In this document: in pieces, positions 13,948-20,844 of the stretch
Layout: every line of letters begins with the position of its first letter
Numbering within the stretch: the first letter of the stretch is position 1
DNA from: Mycobacterium sp. 1164966.3
Lineage (GTDB): Bacteria > Actinomycetota > Actinomycetes > Mycobacteriales > Mycobacteriaceae
Length of the DNA stretch: 64,000 bases
NCBI RefSeq assembly: GCF_001665395.1
Contig: NZ_LZSG01000001.1
Span: 286,561 to 350,560, forward strand
Direction of reading: 5' to 3'
Translations under genes and position numbers: made by a program
Notes under the pieces: generated by a model
Told to the model about the DNA's origin: nothing
Seen by the model: the letters and a program-made list of their open reading frames with translations, nothing else
The model's database searches: none

Positions 13948-14236
13948 TGTCCAACGCTGGCAACAGCTTTGAGTGCGCGACCACGGTGGCGACCATGAAG
14001 TCGCCGTCGCGGCGTACCTGAATCTGCGCGCCAGCCGGGGCGATGCGCCGCGCTGCCGCGACAGCCGCCTGTTCGTCGCCGCGCGCCGACAGCCGGGCCG
14101 CCTCGCGTGCGGCATCGACACAACGCACCTGCATCGACACGGCGGTGATCCCGGCCAGGCACACCACCAGCACAACGACCAATGAGGCGACCCCCAGCGC
14201 CGCCTCGACCGTGCTCGCACCGGCACTCGAAGCTAT
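13907..14236 (-). CDS. TadE-like minor pilin (Rv3655c-like) with a non-standard start
   Basis: About 109 residues. The protein begins near GASTVEAALGVASL, a single N-terminal membrane helix with the conserved Glu of TadE pseudopilins, then QVRCVDAAREAARLSARGD and a soluble alpha/beta C-terminus. In this frame there is no ATG, GTG or TTG between the end of flp and the pilin motif. The only initiator-like codon overlapping the flp stop is ATA at 14236 (the sequence GTATAG contains both). Either translation reinitiates at a rare ATA through coupling to flp, or there is a sequence error. Function: assembly or surface display of a Flp-type pilus, inferred. Confidence 0.7.
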   Translation of the reverse strand: MASSAGASTVEAALGVASLVVVLVVCLAGITAVSMQVRCVDAAREAARLSARGDEQAAVAAARRIAPAGAQIQVRRDGDFMVATVVAHSKLLPALDIAAKAVSAAEPAG

Positions 14237-14436
14237 ACCTTCGTGTTGAGCGCGCGACCGATGATGTTGGTCAGCGCCGACACGATGGAATGACCGGTGA
14301 CGACGGAATAAAGGATCGCGCCGAAGGCCGCCGCCGCGATAGTCCCGATCGCGTACTCGACTGTGGACATCCCGGACTCGTCGGTGGCTAGCAGCGTCAT
14401 GCGCGCCACAAAAACCCGAAACATGTTGATCACCAA
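14233..14436 (-). CDS. flp: Flp-type pilin-like small protein (DUF4244, Rv3656c-like)
   Basis: 67 residues from TTG at 14436; GTG at 14433 is an alternative, and both follow the strong site AAGGAGAAAG. It has a class III pilin processing context: DESG before MSTVEYAIG, with Glu at +5 after the presumed Gly cleavage site, then a hydrophobic helix. No prepilin peptidase gene is present in the window, so cleavage would depend on an enzyme encoded elsewhere. It lies between tadC and tadE in the operon. Major or minor pilin role inferred. Confidence 0.85.
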   Translation of the reverse strand: MVINMFRVFVARMTLLATDESGMSTVEYAIGTIAAAAFGAILYSVVTGHSIVSALTNIIGRALNTKV

Positions 14437-14487
14437 TACTTTCTCCTTTTGGTCGCTCTCGGTCTTTTAAAAGCTGTTCGTCACTGT

Positions 14488-15084
14488 TCACAGCAGTCCC
14501 GATTGAAGAAGGTCGCCGGCCAAGCCGGCGACCACCGGAACAATGCCCAGACACACGAACGCCGGCAAAAAGCACAGTCCGAGTGGTCCGGCGATCAGCA
14601 CCCCGGCACGCTCGGCGGCCGCGGCCGCCGCGTATGCCGCGTCGCTGCGGCACTGATCGGCCAGTTCCGCGACGCCGGCGGCCAGCGCCGAGCCCGAGGA
14701 CGCCGAACGCCTCGCCAACCGCAGCAACGCATCGATCTGCGGGTCCACCGAGTCGGAGGCCAGATCCCGCGGCGACCACGCCACCGCCGGGTCGGCGCCC
14801 AGCGCCAGCAGATCGGAAGCCCGGCGGAGCACCGAGGCCAATTTTGGTGGCGCGGACGGCGCGGTCGCCGCCGCGGCGGCCGACACCGCCATGCCGGCCG
14901 TCAGGCAGACCGCCAGCACGTCGAGGCTGGAGGCGACCGCCAGCGGGTCCGCACCGCGTTTCGTGCGCTGCAGCCGACTCCGCCTGGTAAGTGCGCGGAC
15001 CGGTCTCCCGGCTCGCGCCCGCACCATCGACGGGCCGGCGCCGGTCCACAACGCCACCGCCAACAACACCGCCGCGGTACTCAT
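14488..15084 (-). CDS. tadC: TadC-like membrane protein of the Tad secretion system
   Basis: 198 residues, alanine rich. It has an N-terminal membrane segment, a type II secretion F-domain core (PLAVASSLDVLAVCLTAGM with a paired hydrophobic end near GVLIAGPLGLCFLPAFVCLG), and a C-terminal segment (GIVPVVAGLAGDLL). It is the inner-membrane partner of TadB and the TadA ATPase. The ATG at 15084 lies in the last ATGA of the MIRU array, so its translation was presumably once directly coupled to tadB and is now relayed through micro-ORFs. Corresponds to Rv3657c. Confidence 0.82.
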   Translation of the reverse strand: MSTAAVLLAVALWTGAGPSMVRARAGRPVRALTRRSRLQRTKRGADPLAVASSLDVLAVCLTAGMAVSAAAAATAPSAPPKLASVLRRASDLLALGADPAVAWSPRDLASDSVDPQIDALLRLARRSASSGSALAAGVAELADQCRSDAAYAAAAAAERAGVLIAGPLGLCFLPAFVCLGIVPVVAGLAGDLLQSGLL

Positions 15085-15236
15085 GCCTCGGCTCCGCTTC
15101 GCTCCGGTCCTCGCTCGTTCCTCGCTGCGATCCTCACTCGCGGCACCTTCGGGTACTCATGCCTCGGCACCGCTTCGCTCCGGTCCTCGCTCGTTCCTCG
15201 CTGCGATCCTCACTCGCGGCACCTTCGGGTACTCAT
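15079..15236 (-). repeat. Two 76-bp MIRU units inserted at the tadB/tadC ATGA junction
   Basis: A 76-bp unit starts at 15079 and again at 15155, with one base difference (GGCTCCG versus GGCACCG), and the first bases recur at 15231. On the minus strand each unit reads from ATGAGTACCCGAAGG to GCCGAGGC and is bounded by ATGA. This matches mycobacterial interspersed repetitive units, which from memory insert into overlapping stop/start (DTGA) sites. Within each unit an 8-codon ORF (MSTRRCRE) ends in GTGA, which starts an 18-codon ORF ending in ATGA. Confidence 0.92.
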
Positions 15237-16045
15237 GCCTCGGCTCCCGCTCCCTCGGTAATGCGGTCCGACCACAGCAGTCCCAGGCAAGCGAGCGTCG
15301 ACCCCACGACCAGCAGCCATCCGCCCGCATGGCCACTCAACAAGAACCTCAGCGGCCGGGCCCCGATCAGCTGACCGAGCAGCACCCCGAGCACCGGCAG
15401 GCCGGCCAGGATGGCAGCGGTAGCGCGAGCGCCGGCCATCCCCGATGCCACCCGCGCCGCGAACCGTTGCCGCTCGGCAATGTCTCGTTGTGCGGCGCGC
15501 ATCAAAGTCGCAATGGCCAACCCATGGTCGCTGGCCAGCTGCCAGCACACGGCTAGCCGCTCCCACTGCGACGGCAGCGCCGAGGAGCCGGCCGCTCCGC
15601 GCAGACCCGCCGCAACATCGGCGCCCAATCTGGCCCGGGCCGCCACTGCGCGCAACGACCCGGCAACCGCGCCGTGCGTCTCGTCCGCCGCGACGTCGAA
15701 CGCATGCACCGGATGCGAACCCACGCGTAGTTCGCCGACCAGCACATCCAGCCCGGTTTCCAAGGTCTGGCCCTCGTCGGTCGCCCGGCGGATGCGGCGG
15801 CCATGACGGCGACGCAGGGTGGCGGTGGCGCCCAGCACAGCGCCGGCGAGGACCGTCGTCGACGGCAGCAACGCGACGGCGGCGACCACGGAACACCCCA
15901 CCGCGATGCGGCCCGTGCAGCGGGCGCCTGCCAACCGCAGGTGCCGGCCGCCGGGCACCGCAACAGCAAGCCGGCGCCGCGGGGACGACGAAAGCATCAG
16001 CAGAGCAAGCGATAAGAACAGCGCCGCAATCACCTGGCCGGTCAT
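15233..16045 (-). CDS. tadB: TadB-like membrane protein of the Tad secretion system
   Basis: 270 residues. Two membrane segments near the N-terminus ([18 protein letters not shown] and the VVAAVALLPSTTV region) are followed by a cytoplasmic type II secretion F domain (residues about 90-210) and two C-terminal segments (ATAAILAGLPVLGVLLGQLIG and GGWLLVVGSTLACLG). It forms the inner-membrane platform with TadC. The ATG at 16045 overlaps the tadA stop by 4 bp (ATGA). Its TGA stop overlaps the first ATG of the MIRU array. Corresponds to Rv3658c. Confidence 0.85.
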   Translation of the reverse strand: MTGQVIAALFLSLALLMLSSSPRRRLAVAVPGGRHLRLAGARCTGRIAVGCSVVAAVALLPSTTVLAGAVLGATATLRRRHGRRIRRATDEGQTLETGLDVLVGELRVGSHPVHAFDVAADETHGAVAGSLRAVAARARLGADVAAGLRGAAGSSALPSQWERLAVCWQLASDHGLAIATLMRAAQRDIAERQRFAARVASGMAGARATAAILAGLPVLGVLLGQLIGARPLRFLLSGHAGGWLLVVGSTLACLGLLWSDRITEGAGAEA

Positions 16046-17217
16046 GACGGCAGTCGGCTCCGCAGCAGGCGCTGCAGATCACCCGCATCGTCGGTCATGC
16101 CCCGGTCGGCATGCCACACGGTGACCGCCCGGACCGTCCCGTCCGTCGGGCGCAGCACAGCGATCTCAGCCAGCCGACGCCGCCCGAAGCGGTCCCGGGC
16201 GACGTGGAGCAGCACCTGGACGGCGGCCGCAAGCTGACTGTGCAGCGCGGCCCGGTCGAGCCCGCCGAGCGCGCCCAGCGCCTCCAACCGCGCGGGGACC
16301 TCGCCCGGATTGTTGGCGTGCACGGTGCCCGCGCCGCCGTCGTGGCCGGTGTTCAGCGCCGTCAGCAGATCGACGACCTCGGCGCCCCTGACCTCGCCGA
16401 CCACGATGCGGTCAGGCCGCATCCGCAGCGCTTGACGAACCAACTGGCGCACCGGCACCTCGCCGACGCCTTCGACGTTGGCACATCGCGCGACCAGCTT
16501 GACCAAATGCGGATGCCGGGGCGCCAGCTCGGCAGCATCTTCGACGCAGACGATGCGCTCATTGGGAGCCACCCCGCCCAGCATGGCCGCCAACAGAGTT
16601 GTCTTTCCGGCCCCGGTGCCCCCGCACACCAGAAATGCGAGCCGCGCGGCGATGATGTCGGCGATCAGCGCAGCGGCTTGCGGCTCGATCGCGCCCGCCG
16701 CGGTCAGGGCGGCCAGATCCTGAGTGGCGGGCCGCAATACCCGCAACGACAGGCAGGTGCCCGCGGCCGCGATGGGCGGCAACACGGCGTGCAGCCGCAC
16801 CGCGAACTCGCCGCCGCCGATCGCGGGTAGCTGGCCGTCCACCCAGGGTTGCGCGTCGTCGAGGCGCCGGCCGGCGGCCAACGCCAGCCGCTGCGCCAAT
16901 CGCCGCACCGCCGCCTCATCGGTGAACCGAATTTCGCTGCGGCGCAGTCCGTTTCCGTCGTCGACCCACACCGCATCCGGCGCGGTGACCAGCACGTCGG
17001 TGGTGCCATCGGCACGCAGTAGCGGTTCGAGGATTCCGGCGCCGGTCAGCTCGGTCTGCAGAACCCGGAGATTGGCGAGAACCTCGGTATCACCGAGCAC
17101 TCCGCCAGACTCGGCCCGTATCGCGGCGGCCACCACCGCGGGCCCCAGACGCGACCCCGGCGGGGCGGGTTCCGCGGCCAGCCGCTCCCGCACCCGGTCG
17201 ATCAGCGACCCGCTCAC
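16042..17217 (-). CDS. tadA: TadA-like secretion ATPase (CpaF family)
   Basis: 391 residues from the GTG at 17217, which overlaps the tadZ-like stop (GTGA). It is a hexameric type II/IV secretion ATPase: Walker [10 protein letters not shown] near residue 205, the Asp box [12 protein letters not shown], Walker B region [14 protein letters not shown], and the His box [13 protein letters not shown]. The N-terminal domain contains the [15 protein letters not shown] segment of CpaF proteins. It powers pilin assembly at the inner membrane. Corresponds to Rv3659c. Confidence 0.92.
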   Translation of the reverse strand: MSGSLIDRVRERLAAEPAPPGSRLGPAVVAAAIRAESGGVLGDTEVLANLRVLQTELTGAGILEPLLRADGTTDVLVTAPDAVWVDDGNGLRRSEIRFTDEAAVRRLAQRLALAAGRRLDDAQPWVDGQLPAIGGGEFAVRLHAVLPPIAAAGTCLSLRVLRPATQDLAALTAAGAIEPQAAALIADIIAARLAFLVCGGTGAGKTTLLAAMLGGVAPNERIVCVEDAAELAPRHPHLVKLVARCANVEGVGEVPVRQLVRQALRMRPDRIVVGEVRGAEVVDLLTALNTGHDGGAGTVHANNPGEVPARLEALGALGGLDRAALHSQLAAAVQVLLHVARDRFGRRRLAEIAVLRPTDGTVRAVTVWHADRGMTDDAGDLQRLLRSRLPS

Positions 17218-18320
17218 GCCGCCCTGCCGTTCTGCAGTGTGCCAGGGCGTGCCGGCAGCACACCGAGCACCCGACGAGCCGCCACCGCCAACGCGGAGCC
17301 ACGCCGCACGCGCAGACCACCGTGTTCCAGCTGCTCGGCTAGGCGCGGCTGAGCTCGCATGGAGGCCAAAAGCGGCAGACCCGCGATGTCTGCCACCTCT
17401 GCTGCGCGCAATCCGCCCGGTGACGGTCCCCGCACGACCAGGCCGATGTTGGGATTGATCGCGGCCAGCACCGGAGCGACAGTCGCGGACGCCGCGCACG
17501 AACGCACATCGCACGGGCTCACCAGGACGACGAGATCGGCTGTGTCCAAAGCGGTCTGGGTGGCGTCAGTCAGGTTGCGGGGAAGATCGCATACCACCAT
17601 GACTCCTCCGCGGCGGCCGGCATCGATGACGGCCTCGACCGGTCCCGCATCGGCCTCGTACCCGCGTCTGGTGCCGGAGAGCACACTGACCCCGCGATGG
17701 CGGGGCAGTGCTTCACGGATGGCCGACCAATGCAGCCGCCCGCTCTGTAGTGACAGATCGGGCCAACGCACACCGGGCACGCCTTCCCCGCCGACCAGCA
17801 GGTCGATGCCACCGCCCCACGGATCGAGATCCACCAGGAGCGCGTCGGTGGCCGCGAGCGCGAGTGCGACCGCGAACAACGACGCGCCGGCGCCGCCGCA
17901 ACCGCCGATCACAGCGACGACGTCTCCTCGGGGAGCGTCGTCGCGCGCCGACTCGGCCGCTTCGGCCAATTCGTGGACCAGTCCGGCCTCTTGCTCGGGC
18001 AGCCTCAGCACCTGCTGAGCACCGATGACGATGGCCGACTCCCAGGTCGCCGTGGTTGGTTCGGTGGCGGTCACGACGCTGACATGGACCCGCCTCGGGA
18101 GGGCCAGCCGCCCGCAGCGTTCGGCCGCAGGCTGGTCGAGGACCACGGCCGCGGCCGCCGACCATGTCCGTCTGCTTAGCGCAGCTCCTGAGCCGAGGTG
18201 CACCACTCGGATGCCGACGGCAGCGGCAACCCGGTCCAGCTCGTCACGCAGGTCGGCGTCGGTCAGCACCGCCAACACACCGGCCGAAGCCGTCTTTACG
18301 TTGCCCCCGTCGCTACTCAC
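17214..18320 (-). CDS. ssd: TadZ/CpaE-like ParA-family ATPase (septum site-determining protein Ssd-like)
   Basis: 368 residues from GTG at 18320; a GTG near 18280 is an alternative. The N-terminal 120 residues resemble a degenerate receiver domain (AVLTDADLRDELDRVAAAVG). The ATPase domain has a deviant Walker A (IGGCGGAGASLFA, lacking the normal GKS/T) and DALLVDLDPWGGG. TadZ proteins place the Tad apparatus at the pole; from memory Rv3660c is reported to affect septation. First gene of the operon tadZ-tadA-tadB-tadC-flp-tadE-tadG, each overlapping or close to the next. Confidence 0.85.
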   Translation of the reverse strand: MSSDGGNVKTASAGVLAVLTDADLRDELDRVAAAVGIRVVHLGSGAALSRRTWSAAAAVVLDQPAAERCGRLALPRRVHVSVVTATEPTTATWESAIVIGAQQVLRLPEQEAGLVHELAEAAESARDDAPRGDVVAVIGGCGGAGASLFAVALALAATDALLVDLDPWGGGIDLLVGGEGVPGVRWPDLSLQSGRLHWSAIREALPRHRGVSVLSGTRRGYEADAGPVEAVIDAGRRGGVMVVCDLPRNLTDATQTALDTADLVVLVSPCDVRSCAASATVAPVLAAINPNIGLVVRGPSPGGLRAAEVADIAGLPLLASMRAQPRLAEQLEHGGLRVRRGSALAVAARRVLGVLPARPGTLQNGRAA

Positions 18321-18497
18321 CCACCCAGCGTGGGCGGCCAGAGGGCTGGGACGCCAGTCCCAGACAGCGATCTGTGGAAAGAGACGCAAGTGTGCACAAA
18401 CTGACCGGCCCAGCACGGCGACCGCGCGCGACAGCACATTCCCGCAACACGCAACTAGCTGCAGCGAGCGCCCTGCGTATGAGAAATATTTACCGGA

Positions 18498-18594
18498 GAA
18501 AAGGGACGACCCCCGCCAGGGGGGGAGGAGGCGAGGGTCGTCGTGTATCAGCCCCGGGGGGTCGGGCTGATACACCCTCGGACTAGGCCGAGTA
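18498..18594 (-). ncRNA. 6C-type small RNA (B11-like)
   Basis: On the minus strand two hairpins lie side by side. The first has a perfect 12-bp stem (GTGTATCAGCCC with GGGCTGATACAC, 18543-18575) and a loop holding six consecutive C. The second has an 8-bp stem (GACGACCC/GGGTCGTC, 18505-18542) enclosing a run of seven C, and ends in CCCTTTTCT, a terminator-like tail. Two stem-loops each exposing six or more C define the actinobacterial 6C RNA family. Its location between Rv3660c and Rv3661 matches B11 of M. tuberculosis from memory. A TATAGT -10 box lies at 18601-18606 on the same strand, giving a start near 18594. Confidence 0.9.
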
Positions 18595-18600
18595 CTGCTT

Positions 18601-18606
18601 ACTATA
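18601..18606 (-). promoter_or_regulatory. -10 element of the 6C RNA
   Basis: TATAGT on the minus strand, seven bases before the inferred RNA start. A convincing -35 is not seen at standard spacing (TTGCGT is 19 bp upstream). Confidence 0.6.
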
Positions 18607-18760
18607 CACATGACAGTCCGCACTAACGCAAGTGGTCGTTGCATCAAAAAGACACCTTGAGCCGCAAAAACGCGACCTGCCTGGGGTACCTCGGCCAACT
18701 CGGTGGCGATTTGGGGCGCGATACCACGGCCTCGTCAGGGCCGCCGCCTATGCTGGGTGC

Positions 18761-19618
18761 GTGACCGCCTCCGACTCGGCCGCGCAGCAGCAAACCTCAC
18801 CTGAAGCAGTGCCGCCCGCCGGTCCCGGTGCCCGCACCGCGGCTTTTTTCGACCTCGACAAGACCATCATCGCGAAGTCCAGCACACTGGCGTTCAGCAA
18901 ACCATTCTTTGCTCAGGGGCTGCTGAGTCGTCGCGCTGTGCTCAAGTCCAGCTATGCGCAATTCATCTTCCTGCTCTCCGGGGCAGATCATGACCAGATG
19001 GACCGGATCCGCGCTCACATGACCAACATGTGCGCCGGGTGGGACGTCGCCCAGGTCAAGTCGATCGTCAACGAAACACTCCACGACATCGTGACGCCGT
19101 TGGTGTTTGCCGAAGCCGCGGACCTGATCACCGCGCACAAGCTTTGCGGCCGCGACGTGGTGGTGGTTTCGGCCTCGGGCGAGGAGATCGTGGCCCCGAT
19201 CGCCCGCGAGTTGGGCGCCACCCACGCCATGGCGACGCGGATGGTCGTTGAGGACGGCAAGTACACCGGCGAGATTGCGTTCTATTGCTACGGCGAAGGC
19301 AAAGTGCAAGCAATCCGCGAGCTGGCGGCGCGTGAGGGCTATGCGTTGGAACACTGCTACGCCTACTCGGACTCGATCACCGACCTGCCGATGCTCGAGG
19401 CAGTCGGCCACCCGCACGTGGTCAACCCCGACCGCGCCTTGCGCAGAGAAGCCATCGAACGTGGTTGGCCCATACTGACGTTCGACCGGCCGGTGTCGCT
19501 GCGCGACCGCATTCCCGCACCCTCGGGGGCCGCGATCGCAACAACGGCCGCGGTGGGTGTCAGCGCGCTGGCCGCCGGCGCGGTCACCTACGCGCTGCTG
19601 CGCCGGTTCGCTTTCTAG
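18761..19618 (+). CDS. HAD-family phosphatase with C-terminal membrane anchor (SerB-like)
   Basis: 285 residues from the GTG at 18761. The HAD nucleophile motif is FFDLDKT (residues about 23-29), followed by the helical cap, motif II VVSASGEEI, Lys in the GEGK segment, and motif IV YSDSITDLPML. This is the SerB-like subfamily (HAD-IB); the true substrate is unknown. The last 25 residues (IATTAAVGVSALAAGAVTYALL) are a membrane segment, so it is probably a tail-anchored membrane phosphatase. Upstream codons to 18632 are open but overlap no family sequence. It lies between the 6C RNA and the Ms1-like RNA. Corresponds to Rv3661. Confidence 0.88.
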   Translation: MTASDSAAQQQTSPEAVPPAGPGARTAAFFDLDKTIIAKSSTLAFSKPFFAQGLLSRRAVLKSSYAQFIFLLSGADHDQMDRIRAHMTNMCAGWDVAQVKSIVNETLHDIVTPLVFAEAADLITAHKLCGRDVVVVSASGEEIVAPIARELGATHAMATRMVVEDGKYTGEIAFYCYGEGKVQAIRELAAREGYALEHCYAYSDSITDLPMLEAVGHPHVVNPDRALRREAIERGWPILTFDRPVSLRDRIPAPSGAAIATTAAVGVSALAAGAVTYALLRRFAF

Positions 19619-19727
19619 CTCCGAGCAGCTTCGGCTGCCAGCAAACTGGCCAGCGCGCAAATTCGGTGCCCCTTCGCAACATTCACTCAATTGGGCCTTG
19701 CTGTGCCAAGGGTCTAGTAGTACAAAG

Positions 19728-20029
19728 GAAACACGGAAGCCCGGTGAGGCCTAGGTCGATCCGGAAGAGAAGGTTCGTTCTCCCGATCCGGGCACCTAGC
19801 ACGGTTCTCGGCACCCACGCTGAGTCACAGCCGCGATAATGGCAGAAGTGTTGCGGGCCTGCGTAATTGCGAAAAGTGAAAGGTATCGACGGCCCTTTGG
19901 GTGGGGTTGCAACCGGAAGCGTCGCAAGATCGCCGAGGCCATCCCACGCAGCCCATAGGATGTACGCCTGGTAACCGAGTTCCGTGTTAGCGGGCGGCGG
20001 ACCGAATAAATCGGATCGCCGCCCGCTTT
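19728..20029 (+). ncRNA. Ms1/MTS2823-like small RNA (candidate)
   Basis: The 446-bp gap between the HAD gene and the Rv3662c-like gene holds no ORF but ends in a strong intrinsic terminator at 19989-20029. A TAGTAC/TAGTAG -10 box at 19715-19723 places the start near 19728, giving about 300 nt, the length of MTS2823 of M. tuberculosis, which from memory lies in the same interval. Nested pairing near the 5' end (CTAGGT with ACCTAG around GAGAA/TTCTC, 19750-19799) indicates a structured RNA. Ms1 binds core RNA polymerase in stationary phase. Ends are inferred from signals, not mapped. Confidence 0.78.
19989..20029 (+). terminator. Intrinsic terminator of the Ms1-like RNA
   Basis: Eleven-bp stem AGCGGGCGGCG/CGCCGCCCGCT, with an inner CCGA/TCGG pair, followed by TTC. 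It is the strongest plus-strand terminator in the window and lies 35 bp before the stop of the converging Rv3662c-like gene. Confidence 0.88.
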
Positions 20030-20064
20030 CACATGTTTCACGCCATTTCCAGGGCGCCTGCTGG

Positions 20065-20844
20065 CTATTGCTTCGGATTCTTCGGCAACGACTCGGCAAT
20101 CGACAGCGCCTCCTCCGCGCCGGCCTGTAGCGCTCGGCAACACACCAGCAGCCACGCCCCTACCCCTTTCGGCGTGCCTTCGCCGAAACCGCGCGCGGCG
20201 TCGCGATAGTCGGCGGATTGGCGCATCCATCGAACTTCCGGCACCCCCAGCCCGTGCGGGTCCAGTCCGGTCGCCATGGTCACCAGCCGCGAGACGGCTC
20301 GGGCGACGACGCCGTCCGCGCTACCGAACGGCTTCAGGGTGAGCAGCTCTCCGTGTGCGACCGCGGCAACCACCGGTGCGGACGCCTCGGTGCGGCCGGT
20401 CACCAGCTCGGCGAGCAATTCCAATCGGGGCCCAATTTCGGGCTCGGCGCGAGGACGACCCAGTCGGTCCGCATCGACCTGGTCCGCAGCGGCCAGCATG
20501 TGCAGGCGCGCCAGCGCTTGCAACGGGGCCCGCTGCCACACCGCGACAAGGGTGCCTCCGCCGCCTTCCAGCGCCTGGGCCACCCGCAGCGCTCCACCGA
20601 AAACCGGATCGCTGACGCCTGACTCCGGTCCGGCCGAGTCCGCCAGGTCCTCCAGGCGCACCGGGCCGCCGTCGAGCACCGACGAGGCCCGCGCGGCCCG
20701 CAGTGCCGATTTGGCAGCAGTCACCGGCCAGCCGCGCAGGTTGGCACGATGCCGGTGGGCCCGGCCCAGCGCGTCGCGAGCCCGGTCACTGGCCTCGGCG
20801 ACGCCGGGGAGCTCCATCAGCGGAGCCAGCGGATCAGCCGTCAC
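20065..20844 (-). CDS. Conserved protein resembling a degenerate Fic-domain protein (Rv3662c-like)
   Basis: 259 residues, cytoplasmic. The segment VVAAVAHGELLTLKPFGSAD followed by GVVAR (about residues 155-180) lines up with the Fic signature in which a helix precedes HPFxDGNGRxxR. Here the catalytic His is Lys, and the GNGR part is lost except for the terminal Arg. If the fold is right, the protein is unlikely to be an active AMP transferase. The GTG start at 20844 overlaps the stop of dppD by 4 bp (GTGA), so it is the last gene of the dpp operon. The homology is my inference from motif alignment. Confidence 0.65.
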   Translation of the reverse strand: MTADPLAPLMELPGVAEASDRARDALGRAHRHRANLRGWPVTAAKSALRAARASSVLDGGPVRLEDLADSAGPESGVSDPVFGGALRVAQALEGGGGTLVAVWQRAPLQALARLHMLAAADQVDADRLGRPRAEPEIGPRLELLAELVTGRTEASAPVVAAVAHGELLTLKPFGSADGVVARAVSRLVTMATGLDPHGLGVPEVRWMRQSADYRDAARGFGEGTPKGVGAWLLVCCRALQAGAEEALSIAESLPKNPKQ

